Source of the DNA: Sphingobacteriales bacterium
GTDB taxonomy: Bacteria; Bacteroidota; Bacteroidia; Chitinophagales; Chitinophagaceae
Assembly (NCBI GenBank): GCA_004144175.1
Contig: SEFT01000001.1
Span: 124,001 to 188,000 of the forward strand
Reading direction: 5' to 3'
DNA length: 64,000 bases
Positions 32,805-41,948 of this stretch are shown piece by piece (the first letter of the stretch is position 1; every line of letters begins with the position of its first letter). Under the pieces are notes generated by a model. That model had not been told where the DNA came from. It worked only from the letters and a program-made list of their open reading frames with translations, and did not search any database. The translations under genes were made by a program, and so were the position numbers.

Positions 32805-33611
32805 ATGATAAAGCGTCACACACATAACCGGCCTGTCGAGGTATTGGCTATTTTGCTACTGCTGCCAATCATCTTTTTTACATCCTGCTCTTCGAGTAAA
32901 AGAGTAACCTATTTTCAGGATATACCTGACTCTTTGGTTCAGCCTTTGGCCAAAGCCCAATCTGCATTTGTGGAACCAACTATCAAAGTCGGCGATGTAT
33001 TATCGATTTCCATAAGCACAATTGATGCTTCTGTATTGGGTACAGGCAGCTCAGTCAGCATGTCCGCATCTTCTGTTCCGCCAACCTATTTGGTAGACAA
33101 GCACGGTAATGTCGACCTGCCTGTAGTAGGAAGAATAGCTGTACAAAACCGTACGACTTCAGACGTAAAGGATATGATTTACGATAAAGCGATGAAGTAC
33201 TATGTGAACCCGATAGTAAATGTTCGATTTGGCAACTTCAACGTTACGGTGCTTGGCGATGTTTTACGCCCCGGCACTTACACGTTCACTAATGAAAAAG
33301 TAACTGTAATGGATGCTATTGGCCAAGCAGGCGATATTGCCATTACCGGGCGCCGCGACAATGTATTATTGGTAAGAGAAGACAACGGACAAAAACTTTT
33401 TATCCGTTTAAACCTGAATACTGCAACTATTCTTCAATCTCCATATTTCTATCTTCGTTCTGGGGATGTACTTCAGGTGGAGGCTGTTAAAGCCAAGGTC
33501 AATTCTGCCACTATCGATATGTCTCAGGAGCGCTATTTATCTTATATTTTTTCAGGGCTTTCGCTGCTATTTAGCATTGCGAATATCGTGATCCAGATAA
33601 ATAGAAATTAG
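32805..33611 (+). CDS. Wza-like outer-membrane polysaccharide export protein
   Basis: A 268-residue lipoprotein with lipobox FFTSC (Cys28). It has a polysaccharide export (Poly_export) domain at about 55-140 (VGDVLSISISTIDASVLGTG; YLVDKHGNVDLPVVGRIAVQ), a SLBB domain (about 145-230: VTVLGDVLRPGTYTFTNEKV) and a C-terminal hydrophobic helix (about 245-265). The C-terminal helix suits insertion in the outer membrane as in Wza, although it is shorter than E. coli Wza (fewer SLBB domains). It is 26 bp before the Wzc-type gene. Confidence 0.92.
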   Translation: MIKRHTHNRPVEVLAILLLLPIIFFTSCSSSKRVTYFQDIPDSLVQPLAKAQSAFVEPTIKVGDVLSISISTIDASVLGTGSSVSMSASSVPPTYLVDKHGNVDLPVVGRIAVQNRTTSDVKDMIYDKAMKYYVNPIVNVRFGNFNVTVLGDVLRPGTYTFTNEKVTVMDAIGQAGDIAITGRRDNVLLVREDNGQKLFIRLNLNTATILQSPYFYLRSGDVLQVEAVKAKVNSATIDMSQERYLSYIFSGLSLLFSIANIVIQINRN

Positions 33612-33637
33612 ACCCTTGGGTAAAGATCAGCAAGTGT

Positions 33638-36013
33638 ATGAAAGAAACAATACAACCAATGTTTTCGGAGCAGGCAGGCAATAAACGAAACCCTGTTAAT
33701 GTAGAGAAGCTGCTGTCAACAGCTGCGTCCTACTGGCCTTTGTTCCTTTTCTCTGTAGTACTGGCGCTATCCTTAGGCTACGTATACCTACGTTATAGCA
33801 CACCGGTATACATGGTGAATGCCAAGCTACTGATAGAAGACCATCGTAAGGGAAGTGCAGACGTAGACCTCTTGCAGGGGTTGGGTATGAGGCCGCGAAT
33901 AGCGAACGTGGATAATGAAATGGAGGTAATTAAAAGTATGGCGCTTATGGAGCGGGTTGTATCTGATCTGGACCTTAATATCCAGTATATTTCGAAAGGC
34001 GCAGTTACGTCGAGCTCGTTATATACTGACAAGCCAATAACGTTTTATCCCTTGTTTGATGACAATGACGTAAAGCAGGCGCATAAATACGAGGTTGAGC
34101 TAAAGGGCAACGCGGTAGCGATAAAGGAAGGGGGGAAGGCTTGGAATGCGAAGGTTGGAGATACAGTTAATTTAAGTGCAGGCCCATTCGCAATACTGAA
34201 GAATAGTAATAAAGGTAAGGATATAGACGGATTTGATATGGTAGTAAGTCCCGTTGAGCAGGTGGCTCTTGGCTTATCTCATGGGGTGATCGTTAATAAC
34301 GCAAATAAGCTAGTCAGTATTATCAATTTGTCCGTAGCAGATGCTATACCCCAAAGGGGAGAAGATGTACTGAATAAGCTGATGGAGGTTTATAAGCAGT
34401 CAAATGTGGACGACCGTAACAGGATAGCTAATGGTACGATGGATTTCATCAATACCCGCCTTGTTTTGGTTGGTTCGGAGCTTACAGACATCGAGAAGGA
34501 AATAGAAGGGTTCAAAAGGGAAAATGAAATGACCGATCTTGAAGCGCAGTCAGCATTGCTTGTGAGCAGTACAGGCGATTATGCCCGGCAGCTAAGCGAG
34601 AAAGAACTGCAGCTTTCACTTGTAGAGGCGCTAGAGAAATACATCCGTGATAATGCTAATAGTAAGAGAATAGTTCCGGCGTCGCTGCTTGGGGGCGATC
34701 CGGTACTCGACGGCATATTTCAGAAATATAATGATCTGCAGGCACAGCGCGAGAAGCTGCTGCTTACCAACACCGAAAATAGCCCGTACATACAGAACTT
34801 AGATCAGCAGTTGGCGAGCCTTAGAGGAGATATGACCGCCAGCTTGGCCTCCTCCAAAAGGCAAGTGCAGGTATCTATAAATCAACTCAACAAGATGTCG
34901 GGCAGGCTTGATGCTCGCATAAGGCAGGTTCCGGCAAAACAGCGTGTATACCTCGAGTATTCACGACAGCAGGCGATAAAACAGGAGCTTTATCTTTTTC
35001 TTCTGAAAAAGCGGGAGGAGACTGCCATTTCAAAATCAGCTACTACATCCGATGCAAAGATCATAGATGTGGCAAGGCGTATCCCTCGTCCTGTATCACC
35101 TAACCGCAGAATGGTGTTTTTAAGCGCATTGGTATTTGGCCTGATAGTGCCCGCTGCAGGCTTGTTCATAAAAGATTTACTGAACATCAGGATAAGGTCG
35201 CGTGAAGATGTGTCGCAGGCTACAAACATGTCTGTATTGGCCGAGATAGGGCATAGCGATGGTGACAAGGCCGTGCCGGCGGCCCAGGATAGCAGAGGGC
35301 TTGTAGCGGAACAATTCAGAGGGCTGAGGACCAACCTCCAGTTTTTATTTACCGATGAGAATGAAAAGGTCATCATGGTCACATCAAGTATGAGTGGAGA
35401 AGGAAAGAGTTTTGTGGCGATAAATATGGCAGCGATAATGGCTATTTCCGGCAAAAAGGTATTGCTAATGGAGATGGACCTCCGTAAACCCAAGATATCA
35501 ACTAACCTCGGTCTTGATAATAGCGTTGGCTTTTCTAACTATGCTATAGGGCAGGCAGATCTCAACAAAGTAATAGTGCCATCCGGCGTTGTAGATAATT
35601 TCTTTGTGTTGCCATCGGGCCCCGTGCCGCCCAACCCGGCAGAGCTTGTTATGCTACACCGTACGAAAGACCTGTTTGACACTTTGAAAGACACATTTGA
35701 CTTTATTATAGTGGATACTGCTCCGGTAGGCTTAGTAACAGATGCGCAGTTGCTGAGCCGATACGCCGATGCTGTTCTCTATATAGTACGCGAAGGGTAC
35801 ACATACCGCCAGCAGGTAAAAACAGCTGATGAGATATATCGCAGCGGAAAGATGCCTAAAATGAATATCGTTATGAATGACGCTAAAATTAAGTCGGCAG
35901 GTTACGGCTATGGTTACGGATATTATGGTAACGGATATTTTGAAGAGTCGCCGGAGAAAAACCGTATAAGCAGCACATTTAGAAAGCTGCGCAAACGTTT
36001 TAGCAGGCACTGA
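33638..36013 (+). CDS. Wzc-like polysaccharide co-polymerase / BY tyrosine kinase
   Basis: A 791-residue inner-membrane protein. Wzz domain with the first helix at about 33-50, a long periplasmic coiled coil with GNVR-like region, second helix near 490-512 (RMVFLSALVFGLIVPAAGLF), and a cytoplasmic kinase with Walker A SSMSGEGKS (about 582-590), Walker A' VLLMEMDLRKP and Walker B FIIVDTAP (near 687). The C-terminus has a tyrosine cluster (YGYGYGYYGNGYFEES) for autophosphorylation, the substrate of the CpsB-like phosphatase. It controls assembly and export of the polysaccharide. Confidence 0.94.
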   Translation: MKETIQPMFSEQAGNKRNPVNVEKLLSTAASYWPLFLFSVVLALSLGYVYLRYSTPVYMVNAKLLIEDHRKGSADVDLLQGLGMRPRIANVDNEMEVIKSMALMERVVSDLDLNIQYISKGAVTSSSLYTDKPITFYPLFDDNDVKQAHKYEVELKGNAVAIKEGGKAWNAKVGDTVNLSAGPFAILKNSNKGKDIDGFDMVVSPVEQVALGLSHGVIVNNANKLVSIINLSVADAIPQRGEDVLNKLMEVYKQSNVDDRNRIANGTMDFINTRLVLVGSELTDIEKEIEGFKRENEMTDLEAQSALLVSSTGDYARQLSEKELQLSLVEALEKYIRDNANSKRIVPASLLGGDPVLDGIFQKYNDLQAQREKLLLTNTENSPYIQNLDQQLASLRGDMTASLASSKRQVQVSINQLNKMSGRLDARIRQVPAKQRVYLEYSRQQAIKQELYLFLLKKREETAISKSATTSDAKIIDVARRIPRPVSPNRRMVFLSALVFGLIVPAAGLFIKDLLNIRIRSREDVSQATNMSVLAEIGHSDGDKAVPAAQDSRGLVAEQFRGLRTNLQFLFTDENEKVIMVTSSMSGEGKSFVAINMAAIMAISGKKVLLMEMDLRKPKISTNLGLDNSVGFSNYAIGQADLNKVIVPSGVVDNFFVLPSGPVPPNPAELVMLHRTKDLFDTLKDTFDFIIVDTAPVGLVTDAQLLSRYADAVLYIVREGYTYRQQVKTADEIYRSGKMPKMNIVMNDAKIKSAGYGYGYGYYGNGYFEESPEKNRISSTFRKLRKRFSRH

Positions 36014-36065
36014 TATTAACGTGTAAATAAGAACAGCTGAACGTTTATAGAAAAATCACAGGTTG

Positions 36066-36896
36066 ATGGATAAAATAGTCATAAGGTCATATAGGGGGGC
36101 AAAGCCAATAGATTGGCATGATCTGAAACGTTATAAGGATTTGCTATATTTTATGGTACTGCGCGATGTTACCGTTGTGTATAAGCAGACGGTAATGGGG
36201 TTTGCATGGGCCATCGTAAATCCACTCATATCCATGCTGGTATTTACAATTGTTTTTGGAAAGCTTGCAGGCGTTACAAGTGATGGCATACCATATCCAC
36301 TTTTTAGTTTTTCTGCCCTAGTGCCCTGGACATATTTTTCTAATGCAATGAATGCTTCCAGCAGCAGCCTGATCTCCAGTTCAAGCTTATTGGGCAAAGT
36401 GTATTTTCCGCGTATTTATATACCGCTTACACCTGCACTATCAAAGCTTGTCGATTTTTCCATCTCCTTCCTGGTACTGCTCGTATTTCTGTTCATTTAC
36501 AAACAAACTCCTGATGTTGAGATACTTGCCATGCCGCTCTTGATATTACTGCTGGTAGCAACAGTTGCGGGTATGGGTTTTTGGTTCTCTTCTCTGGCAG
36601 TGCAGTACCGGGATGTACGCTTTGCAATATCATTTTTGACACCCCTGCTGATGTATGCAGCGCCGGTAGTGTTTCCTGCATCACTTGTGATGGAAAAGGC
36701 TGGCTATAATATATATCTGCTTTATGGGCTGTACCCTATGACCGGCGTCATCGAGGGTTTTCGTGGTGCGCTGTTGGAAGAAAAGGCAGTGCCTTGGGAC
36801 CTGCTATCGGTTTCAGCACTGAGCGCCACATTCATATTACTAACCGGGTGGCATTTTTTCAGACGGACAGAACGCTATTTTGCTGACGTTGCATAA
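36066..36896 (+). CDS. wzm: ABC-2 polysaccharide exporter permease (Wzm-like)
   Basis: A 276-residue membrane protein with about six helices and the ABC2_membrane pattern (LRDVTVVYKQTVMGFAWAIV; NPLISMLVFTIVFGKLAGV; QYRDVRFAISFLTPLLMYAA; GLYPMTGVIEGFRGALL). It forms the channel of an O-antigen/capsule ABC exporter with the ATPase that follows 6 bp later. I start at ATG 36066; a TTG codon directly before it (36063) could also serve. Confidence 0.93.
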   Translation: MDKIVIRSYRGAKPIDWHDLKRYKDLLYFMVLRDVTVVYKQTVMGFAWAIVNPLISMLVFTIVFGKLAGVTSDGIPYPLFSFSALVPWTYFSNAMNASSSSLISSSSLLGKVYFPRIYIPLTPALSKLVDFSISFLVLLVFLFIYKQTPDVEILAMPLLILLLVATVAGMGFWFSSLAVQYRDVRFAISFLTPLLMYAAPVVFPASLVMEKAGYNIYLLYGLYPMTGVIEGFRGALLEEKAVPWDLLSVSALSATFILLTGWHFFRRTERYFADVA

Positions 36897-36902
36897 TACT
36901 TA

Positions 36903-38195
36903 TTGAGAAAATTGGAAGAAGCAATAATAAAAGTAAGAGATCTTGCTAAAGCATACCGTGTAGGGTTAAGAGAGCAAAAAAGCGAGACCTTAAGCGGTGC
37001 GCTTGTATCATGGCTAAAAAGCCCGATAAAGAACTACACACGCTTACGCAACCTTTCCCGTATAGATTCAGATTCGAAAGACGACGATATACACTGGGCT
37101 GTAAACGACGTTTCTTTTGACGTAAACCGTGGCGATGTGTTAGGTATCATTGGGCGCAACGGCGCAGGAAAAAGTACACTGCTAAAGCTGCTATCGCGTA
37201 TTACAGAACCCACAAAAGGCAGCATAGAGATACAGGGCCGTGTGGCATCCTTGCTGGAGGTGGGTACGGGATTTAGCCCGGACCTCACGGGTCGTGAAAA
37301 CACCTACCTAAACGGCACTATTTTGGGAATGACACGAAAGGAGGTTGATAGGAAGTTTGATGAGATCGTTGCATTTAGTGGTGTAGAAAAGTTCATTGAC
37401 ACGCCTGTAAAACGTTATTCGAGCGGTATGAAGGTTAGGCTGGGCTTTGCCGTAGCTGCATTTCTGGATCCTGATATCCTTATACTTGACGAAGTACTTG
37501 CTGTAGGTGATGCCGAATTTCAAAAAAAATGCCTTGGCAAGATGCAAGATGTGGCTGATCAACAAGGAAGGACCGTTTTATTCGTAAGCCACAACATGAC
37601 GGCAGTACAGTCCCTTTGTACCCGTGCTGTATGGTTACAGGACGGAGGTATTGCTGCTGCCGGCCCCGTAACCACTGTGGTGAATGACTACCTTCGCCTC
37701 TTTTCTACAAGTAATCTGAAACAGAGTTGGGCCATTAATGCAGCTCCGGGGAACGATGAAGCAAAGCTATTGAGCGCAACAATACATAAACATGAGGATC
37801 GGGAAACTTTTCAGCCAGGTGAAGCTGTTGAAATGGAATTTCAGTTTCTGAACATCGGAATAAACCGACAGGCCCGCTACGATATTACATTTCATTTGAT
37901 TGACGAAATGAGTAACACTGTTTTTGTTGGAACTACTGTTTTTGAAAATATAGAAGAGCAAATCAATGGTGTCTTTAAAGCCAAAGTAAAAATACCTGAA
38001 CACATTTTACATGAAGGCACATATACGGTTGGAAGACTTATATTTTTGCGTAATAAGGGGCGTGTGGTTTATGAACATAAAGACGTTTTGTCGTTTGAAA
38101 TAATAAATACGGCTCAGGATCTTGGGAGAATTGGCAAAAAGGAAGGTATAATTAAACCTAGGCTTAACTGGCAAATACAACTACATAATGATTAA
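36903..38195 (+). CDS. wzt: ABC polysaccharide exporter ATPase with C-terminal cargo domain (Wzt-like)
   Basis: A 430-residue ATPase. The N-terminal ABC domain has Walker A IGRNGAGKST (about 82-91), signature YSSGMKVRLG (about 172) and Walker B ILILDEVLAVGD (about 190). The C-terminal 150 residues (EDRETFQPGEAVEMEFQFLN, GINRQARYDITFHLID) are a beta-sandwich like the Wzt carbohydrate-recognition domain, which reads a cap on the finished chain before export. The start is TTG 36903; no in-frame ATG precedes the ABC domain. The last 8 bp overlap the aminotransferase. Confidence 0.92.
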   Translation: MRKLEEAIIKVRDLAKAYRVGLREQKSETLSGALVSWLKSPIKNYTRLRNLSRIDSDSKDDDIHWAVNDVSFDVNRGDVLGIIGRNGAGKSTLLKLLSRITEPTKGSIEIQGRVASLLEVGTGFSPDLTGRENTYLNGTILGMTRKEVDRKFDEIVAFSGVEKFIDTPVKRYSSGMKVRLGFAVAAFLDPDILILDEVLAVGDAEFQKKCLGKMQDVADQQGRTVLFVSHNMTAVQSLCTRAVWLQDGGIAAAGPVTTVVNDYLRLFSTSNLKQSWAINAAPGNDEAKLLSATIHKHEDRETFQPGEAVEMEFQFLNIGINRQARYDITFHLIDEMSNTVFVGTTVFENIEEQINGVFKAKVKIPEHILHEGTYTVGRLIFLRNKGRVVYEHKDVLSFEIINTAQDLGRIGKKEGIIKPRLNWQIQLHND

Positions 38196-39270
38196 CGTTA
38201 CCAAGCCATTTTTACCACCCATTGAGGACTACCAGGCATATATTAAAGACATATGGCAGCGTAATTGGGTCACCAACAATGGGCCATTGGTAAATGAGTT
38301 GGAGCTGAAGCTTAAAGAATATTTGAAGCTCAAGCATATGCTATTTCTGAGTAATGGTACTATTGCCATCCAGATTGCCATTAAAGCGCTTGAGCTAAGA
38401 GGTGAAATCATTACTACTCCATTTAGCTATGTGGCCACTACTTCATCTATTATCTGGGAAGGTTGCACCCCTATATATGTTGATATAGATCCGCTTACAT
38501 TTAATATAGATCCGTCTAAGATTGAAGCAGCGATCACATCGCACACATCAGCCATACTTGCCACCCACGTTTATGGTAATCCTTGCGATATCGATGCAAT
38601 CAACGTATTAGCACGCAAGCACAACCTGAAAGTAATATATGATGCTGCTCACTGTTTTGGTACGACATACAAAGGCAAGAGCGTATTTGAATATGGTGAT
38701 ATAACTACCACCAGCTTTCATGCTACAAAAATCTATCATAGCATAGAGGGGGGGGCAGTGTTTACTAACGACCCCGAACTATTGAAGAAAATGTCATTCT
38801 TGCGAAATTTTGGGCATAATGGTCCTGACGTATTTACGGAAGTAGGTATCAATGGGAAAAACTCTGAGATGCATGCAGCAATGGGGCTCTGTATACTTAA
38901 TTATATTGATGCCATTATGGATAAGCGAAAAAACCAATGGCTGCACTACAAAGAAATTTTGAAAGGTCTGAATGTACAATCTCTTGCACTATATGATGCA
39001 AATGGGTTTAACTATGCTTATTATCCGATAGTGTTCTCGGATGAAGAGCAATTGCTGAAAAGTGTAAATTCTTTGAATCTAAATTTAATATCTCCACGTC
39101 GTTATTTTTATCCTACTCTCAATAAACTGCCTTATAACAAAAATGCCGCAGAATGCAGTGTCGCAGAAGCGCTCTCTCCAAGAGTACTCTGTTTGCCGCT
39201 CTACGACTCACTTGCAGTATCCGAGCAGAATATGATAGCACGTATTTTACTACGGGTGCAAAATAATTAA
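38188..39270 (+). CDS. DegT/DnrJ/EryC1 sugar aminotransferase
   Basis: A 360-residue PLP-dependent aminotransferase of the sugar type. The Schiff-base lysine is K181 in SFHATKIYHSIEGG, with D152 in YDAAHCFG binding the PLP ring nitrogen. It puts an amino group on a nucleotide-bound keto-sugar. The hexapeptide acyltransferase 18 bp downstream is a likely partner that would acylate the new amine. No matching dehydratase lies in the window, so the keto-sugar comes from elsewhere. Confidence 0.92.
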   Translation: MINVTKPFLPPIEDYQAYIKDIWQRNWVTNNGPLVNELELKLKEYLKLKHMLFLSNGTIAIQIAIKALELRGEIITTPFSYVATTSSIIWEGCTPIYVDIDPLTFNIDPSKIEAAITSHTSAILATHVYGNPCDIDAINVLARKHNLKVIYDAAHCFGTTYKGKSVFEYGDITTTSFHATKIYHSIEGGAVFTNDPELLKKMSFLRNFGHNGPDVFTEVGINGKNSEMHAAMGLCILNYIDAIMDKRKNQWLHYKEILKGLNVQSLALYDANGFNYAYYPIVFSDEEQLLKSVNSLNLNLISPRRYFYPTLNKLPYNKNAAECSVAEALSPRVLCLPLYDSLAVSEQNMIARILLRVQNN

Positions 39271-39288
39271 TCAGCTAATAAAATTCCT

Positions 39289-39867
39289 ATGGCATTTTAT
39301 ACTAAGGAACAACTCCATTCATTAGGTTTCCGGTCATTCGGCGAAAACGTCAGTATTTCTGATAGGGCTTCCATTTATAAACCTAGCCAAATTTCAATAG
39401 GAGATAATGTCCGTATTGATGACTTTTGTATTCTTTCAGCTGGTGATGGAGGAATAGTAATAGGTGATCATGTCCATATCGCTTGTTATGTTTCTATCAT
39501 TGGTAAAGGGAAGGTTACAATAAGTGATTTCGCCGGCATTTCGTCAAGATCAGCTATTTATTCAAGTAATGACGATTATAGCGGTGACTATCTTACTGGG
39601 CCTACGATACCGCCTGAGTTTACGAATGTGAAGCATAGTGATGTGATGATAGGGAAGCACGTAGTACTTGGTGTAAATGTTACAGTTCTTCCTGGCATAA
39701 GCATAGGTGAAGGGGCGGCTATCGGCGCCTATTCACTTGTGAATAAAAGTATAGAGCCGGGTATAATTGCTGTAGGTGTTCCGGCAAAAGAAATAAAGAA
39801 GCGTGGATCTGCGATATTCGATCTTGAGAAGCAACTTAAAGTGAAACATGAATTAGGAACACCATAA
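39289..39867 (+). CDS. Left-handed beta-helix (hexapeptide-repeat) acyltransferase
   Basis: A 192-residue LbetaH acyltransferase. Hexapeptide repeats include ISIGDNVRIDDFCILS, IVIGDHVHIACYVSIIGKG and GKHVVLGVNVTVLPGISI. The repeats are interrupted by the loop with the SSNDDYSGDYLTGPTIPPEF motif, as in maltose/galactoside-type O-acetyltransferases and in DapH-like or sugar N-acetyltransferases. From its place after the aminotransferase I infer N-acylation of an amino sugar, but O-acetylation of the polymer is also possible. Confidence 0.88.
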   Translation: MAFYTKEQLHSLGFRSFGENVSISDRASIYKPSQISIGDNVRIDDFCILSAGDGGIVIGDHVHIACYVSIIGKGKVTISDFAGISSRSAIYSSNDDYSGDYLTGPTIPPEFTNVKHSDVMIGKHVVLGVNVTVLPGISIGEGAAIGAYSLVNKSIEPGIIAVGVPAKEIKKRGSAIFDLEKQLKVKHELGTP

Positions 39868-40793
39868 TGCGTCAGAATAATACTGGAAAAGTCGTGGTGA
39901 GCATTTGCATGATAACCTACAACCATGCTAAATATATAGTAGAGGCTATTGAAGGAGTATTAATGCAAAAAACAGATTTTCGTATACAGCTTGTGATCGG
40001 CGAAGACAGCAGCCCTGATGATACAAGGGAAATATGTGAAACGTATGCTGCAAAATATCCTGATATTATAAGGTTGTTGCCGTCTGACAGACGATATGGA
40101 ATGATCAATAACTTCTTCCGTACCATTGACGCATGTGACGGAGACTATATCGCTATATGTGATGGAGACGACTATTGGAACGATCCTTATAAGCTGCAAA
40201 AGCAGGTAGACGTTCTCCATACATCTCCCGACATCTCGGTTTGTGTGCATGCGACAAAAATGGTAAATGAAAAAGGACAGCTCGTAAGAACAATTGGTGA
40301 TTATGACAAAGAAACATACTATTCCTTTAAGGATAATATTATTAGCGGGAATGGTGCAACTTCATCTATGTTGTTCCGGATGAAGGTATTGGATAAACAT
40401 CAGTTGGGAGACATTTTAAAGAATAAGGCTCACCAAGTAGATTGGTCGCTTGATTTACTGTTACTAGATAAAGGGCGTGGCTGCTACTTACCAGATATAA
40501 TGGGTGTCTACAGAAAACATAGCGGAGGTGTTACTTCCGACCGAGCTAATAACGATGCGATAAGTGTTCTCAATAATAGGTTGTTCGTTGTAAACAACCT
40601 GAAGCAATACGTAAGCCGGAAGCACAGGAAGTATCTCAACTCGTTTTTGGGTCTTTTACTCTTGAAGTCGAGCAAGATCAATAAAGAAAAGCGCACCTGG
40701 AACTTGATCTCAGGCGCTATGTATTTGCTTCGGTATCCCCATTTCCTTTTCAATATTTCCAAAGTCAAAAGGCGTTTTAATCCTTTTGTCTAA
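39867..40793 (+). CDS. Glycosyltransferase family 2
   Basis: A 308-residue inverting GT-A enzyme: VVSICMITYNHAKYIVEAIE at the start, IGEDSSPDDTREICETYA for nucleotide binding, and the metal-binding triad in YIAICDGDDYWNDPYKLQKQ (DGDD, acting as DxD). The C-terminus is basic and amphipathic, suiting membrane association. It overlaps the acyltransferase stop by one base. The sugar specificity is unknown. Confidence 0.92.
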   Translation: MRQNNTGKVVVSICMITYNHAKYIVEAIEGVLMQKTDFRIQLVIGEDSSPDDTREICETYAAKYPDIIRLLPSDRRYGMINNFFRTIDACDGDYIAICDGDDYWNDPYKLQKQVDVLHTSPDISVCVHATKMVNEKGQLVRTIGDYDKETYYSFKDNIISGNGATSSMLFRMKVLDKHQLGDILKNKAHQVDWSLDLLLLDKGRGCYLPDIMGVYRKHSGGVTSDRANNDAISVLNNRLFVVNNLKQYVSRKHRKYLNSFLGLLLLKSSKINKEKRTWNLISGAMYLLRYPHFLFNISKVKRRFNPFV

Positions 40794-40802
40794 AATACAA
40801 GC

Positions 40803-41945
40803 ATGAGAAAAATAGGATTACTTACAGGGTCCAGAGGAGAGTGGGGGTACATAAGGCCAATATTGCGTGAGATAGAGGAATCGCAGGACATGGGCTACCA
40901 ACTGATAGTGACGCATATGCAACTATTGCCTGAGTTTGGCATGGCGGTAAATGAAATAGAGCGCGAGGGCTTTACCGTTCATGAGAAGTTGTATATGACA
41001 TTGGATGGGTATAATAATATAACCATGACCAAGTCGCTCGGGCTTTTGCTTGTTGAGCTTACATCGACACTCGCGCGTTTAAAGCCTGATATTTTGTTGC
41101 TGGCCGGCGACCGTGGCGAACAACTGATGGGTGCCATTGCCGGCGGGCATATGGGTATACCCGTCGCACATATACAAGCCGGCGAACTGTCGGGCAATAT
41201 AGATGGTATTGTAAGACATTCTATCACGAAGCTGGCTCATATACATTTTGCGGCAAACGAAGAGTTTGCAGAGCGCGTAAGAAAAATGGGTGAGCAGGAT
41301 TTTCGGGTATTCAATACCGGGGCACCACAGCTGGATGAGCTTGTAAAAGGCGACTATACCCCCCTTGCTGAGTTGAATGCAAAGTTCAACCTGCAACCGG
41401 AAGAGGAGATACTGCTGGCAGTACAGCATCCTGTGACTGAGGAAGAAGAAGCTGCGGGTGCACATATACAAGAAACAATAGCAGCCCTGAAAAATATAGG
41501 GCTTAAGACGATGATGATATACCCCAATGCCGATGCTGGGAGTGCTGAAGTACGTAAAGAACTGCAAAAGCTAAAGGGTACCAACATACAGCTTTACCGT
41601 AATCTTCCCCGCCGAGACTACCTGGGACTTATGAGAAGTGCCAGGGCTATTGTAGGTAATTCAAGCAGTGGCATACTTGAGGCTCCGTCCTTTGGGCTGG
41701 CTTGTGTTAATATAGGCAGGCGCCAGAATGGCCGTCCACAGGCTGATAATGTCATCAATGTTGTGGAGTATAACAGACAAGGAATAGAAGATGCGATAAA
41801 GACGGCACTAAATCCCGGGTTCCAGCAAGTAGCCAGGGCTGCTGTCAATCCGTATGGAGACGGGCAAAGCACAAAGCGTATTGTGAATATACTAAGAACA
41901 ATACCTATCGATTCGAGATTACTAAACAAAGAAATGGCTTACTGA
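40803..41945 (+). CDS. neuC: Hydrolysing UDP-HexNAc 2-epimerase (NeuC-type)
   Basis: A 380-residue GT-B-fold epimerase. It starts KIGLLTGSRGEWGYIRPILR, and shows LLLAGDRGEQLMGAIAGGHM and HIQAGELSGNIDGIVRHSIT, with the second-domain motif VGNSSSGILEAPSFG. The SGNIDG and RHSITKLAH features place it with the hydrolysing enzymes that release ManNAc (or a 6-deoxy diamino analogue) for nonulosonic acid synthesis, not with WecB. NeuA and NeuB homologues follow within 3 kb, supporting this. Which sugar it uses (Neu5Ac or legionaminic-type) is open. Confidence 0.88.
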   Translation: MRKIGLLTGSRGEWGYIRPILREIEESQDMGYQLIVTHMQLLPEFGMAVNEIEREGFTVHEKLYMTLDGYNNITMTKSLGLLLVELTSTLARLKPDILLLAGDRGEQLMGAIAGGHMGIPVAHIQAGELSGNIDGIVRHSITKLAHIHFAANEEFAERVRKMGEQDFRVFNTGAPQLDELVKGDYTPLAELNAKFNLQPEEEILLAVQHPVTEEEEAAGAHIQETIAALKNIGLKTMMIYPNADAGSAEVRKELQKLKGTNIQLYRNLPRRDYLGLMRSARAIVGNSSSGILEAPSFGLACVNIGRRQNGRPQADNVINVVEYNRQGIEDAIKTALNPGFQQVARAAVNPYGDGQSTKRIVNILRTIPIDSRLLNKEMAY

Positions 41946-41948
41946 TAC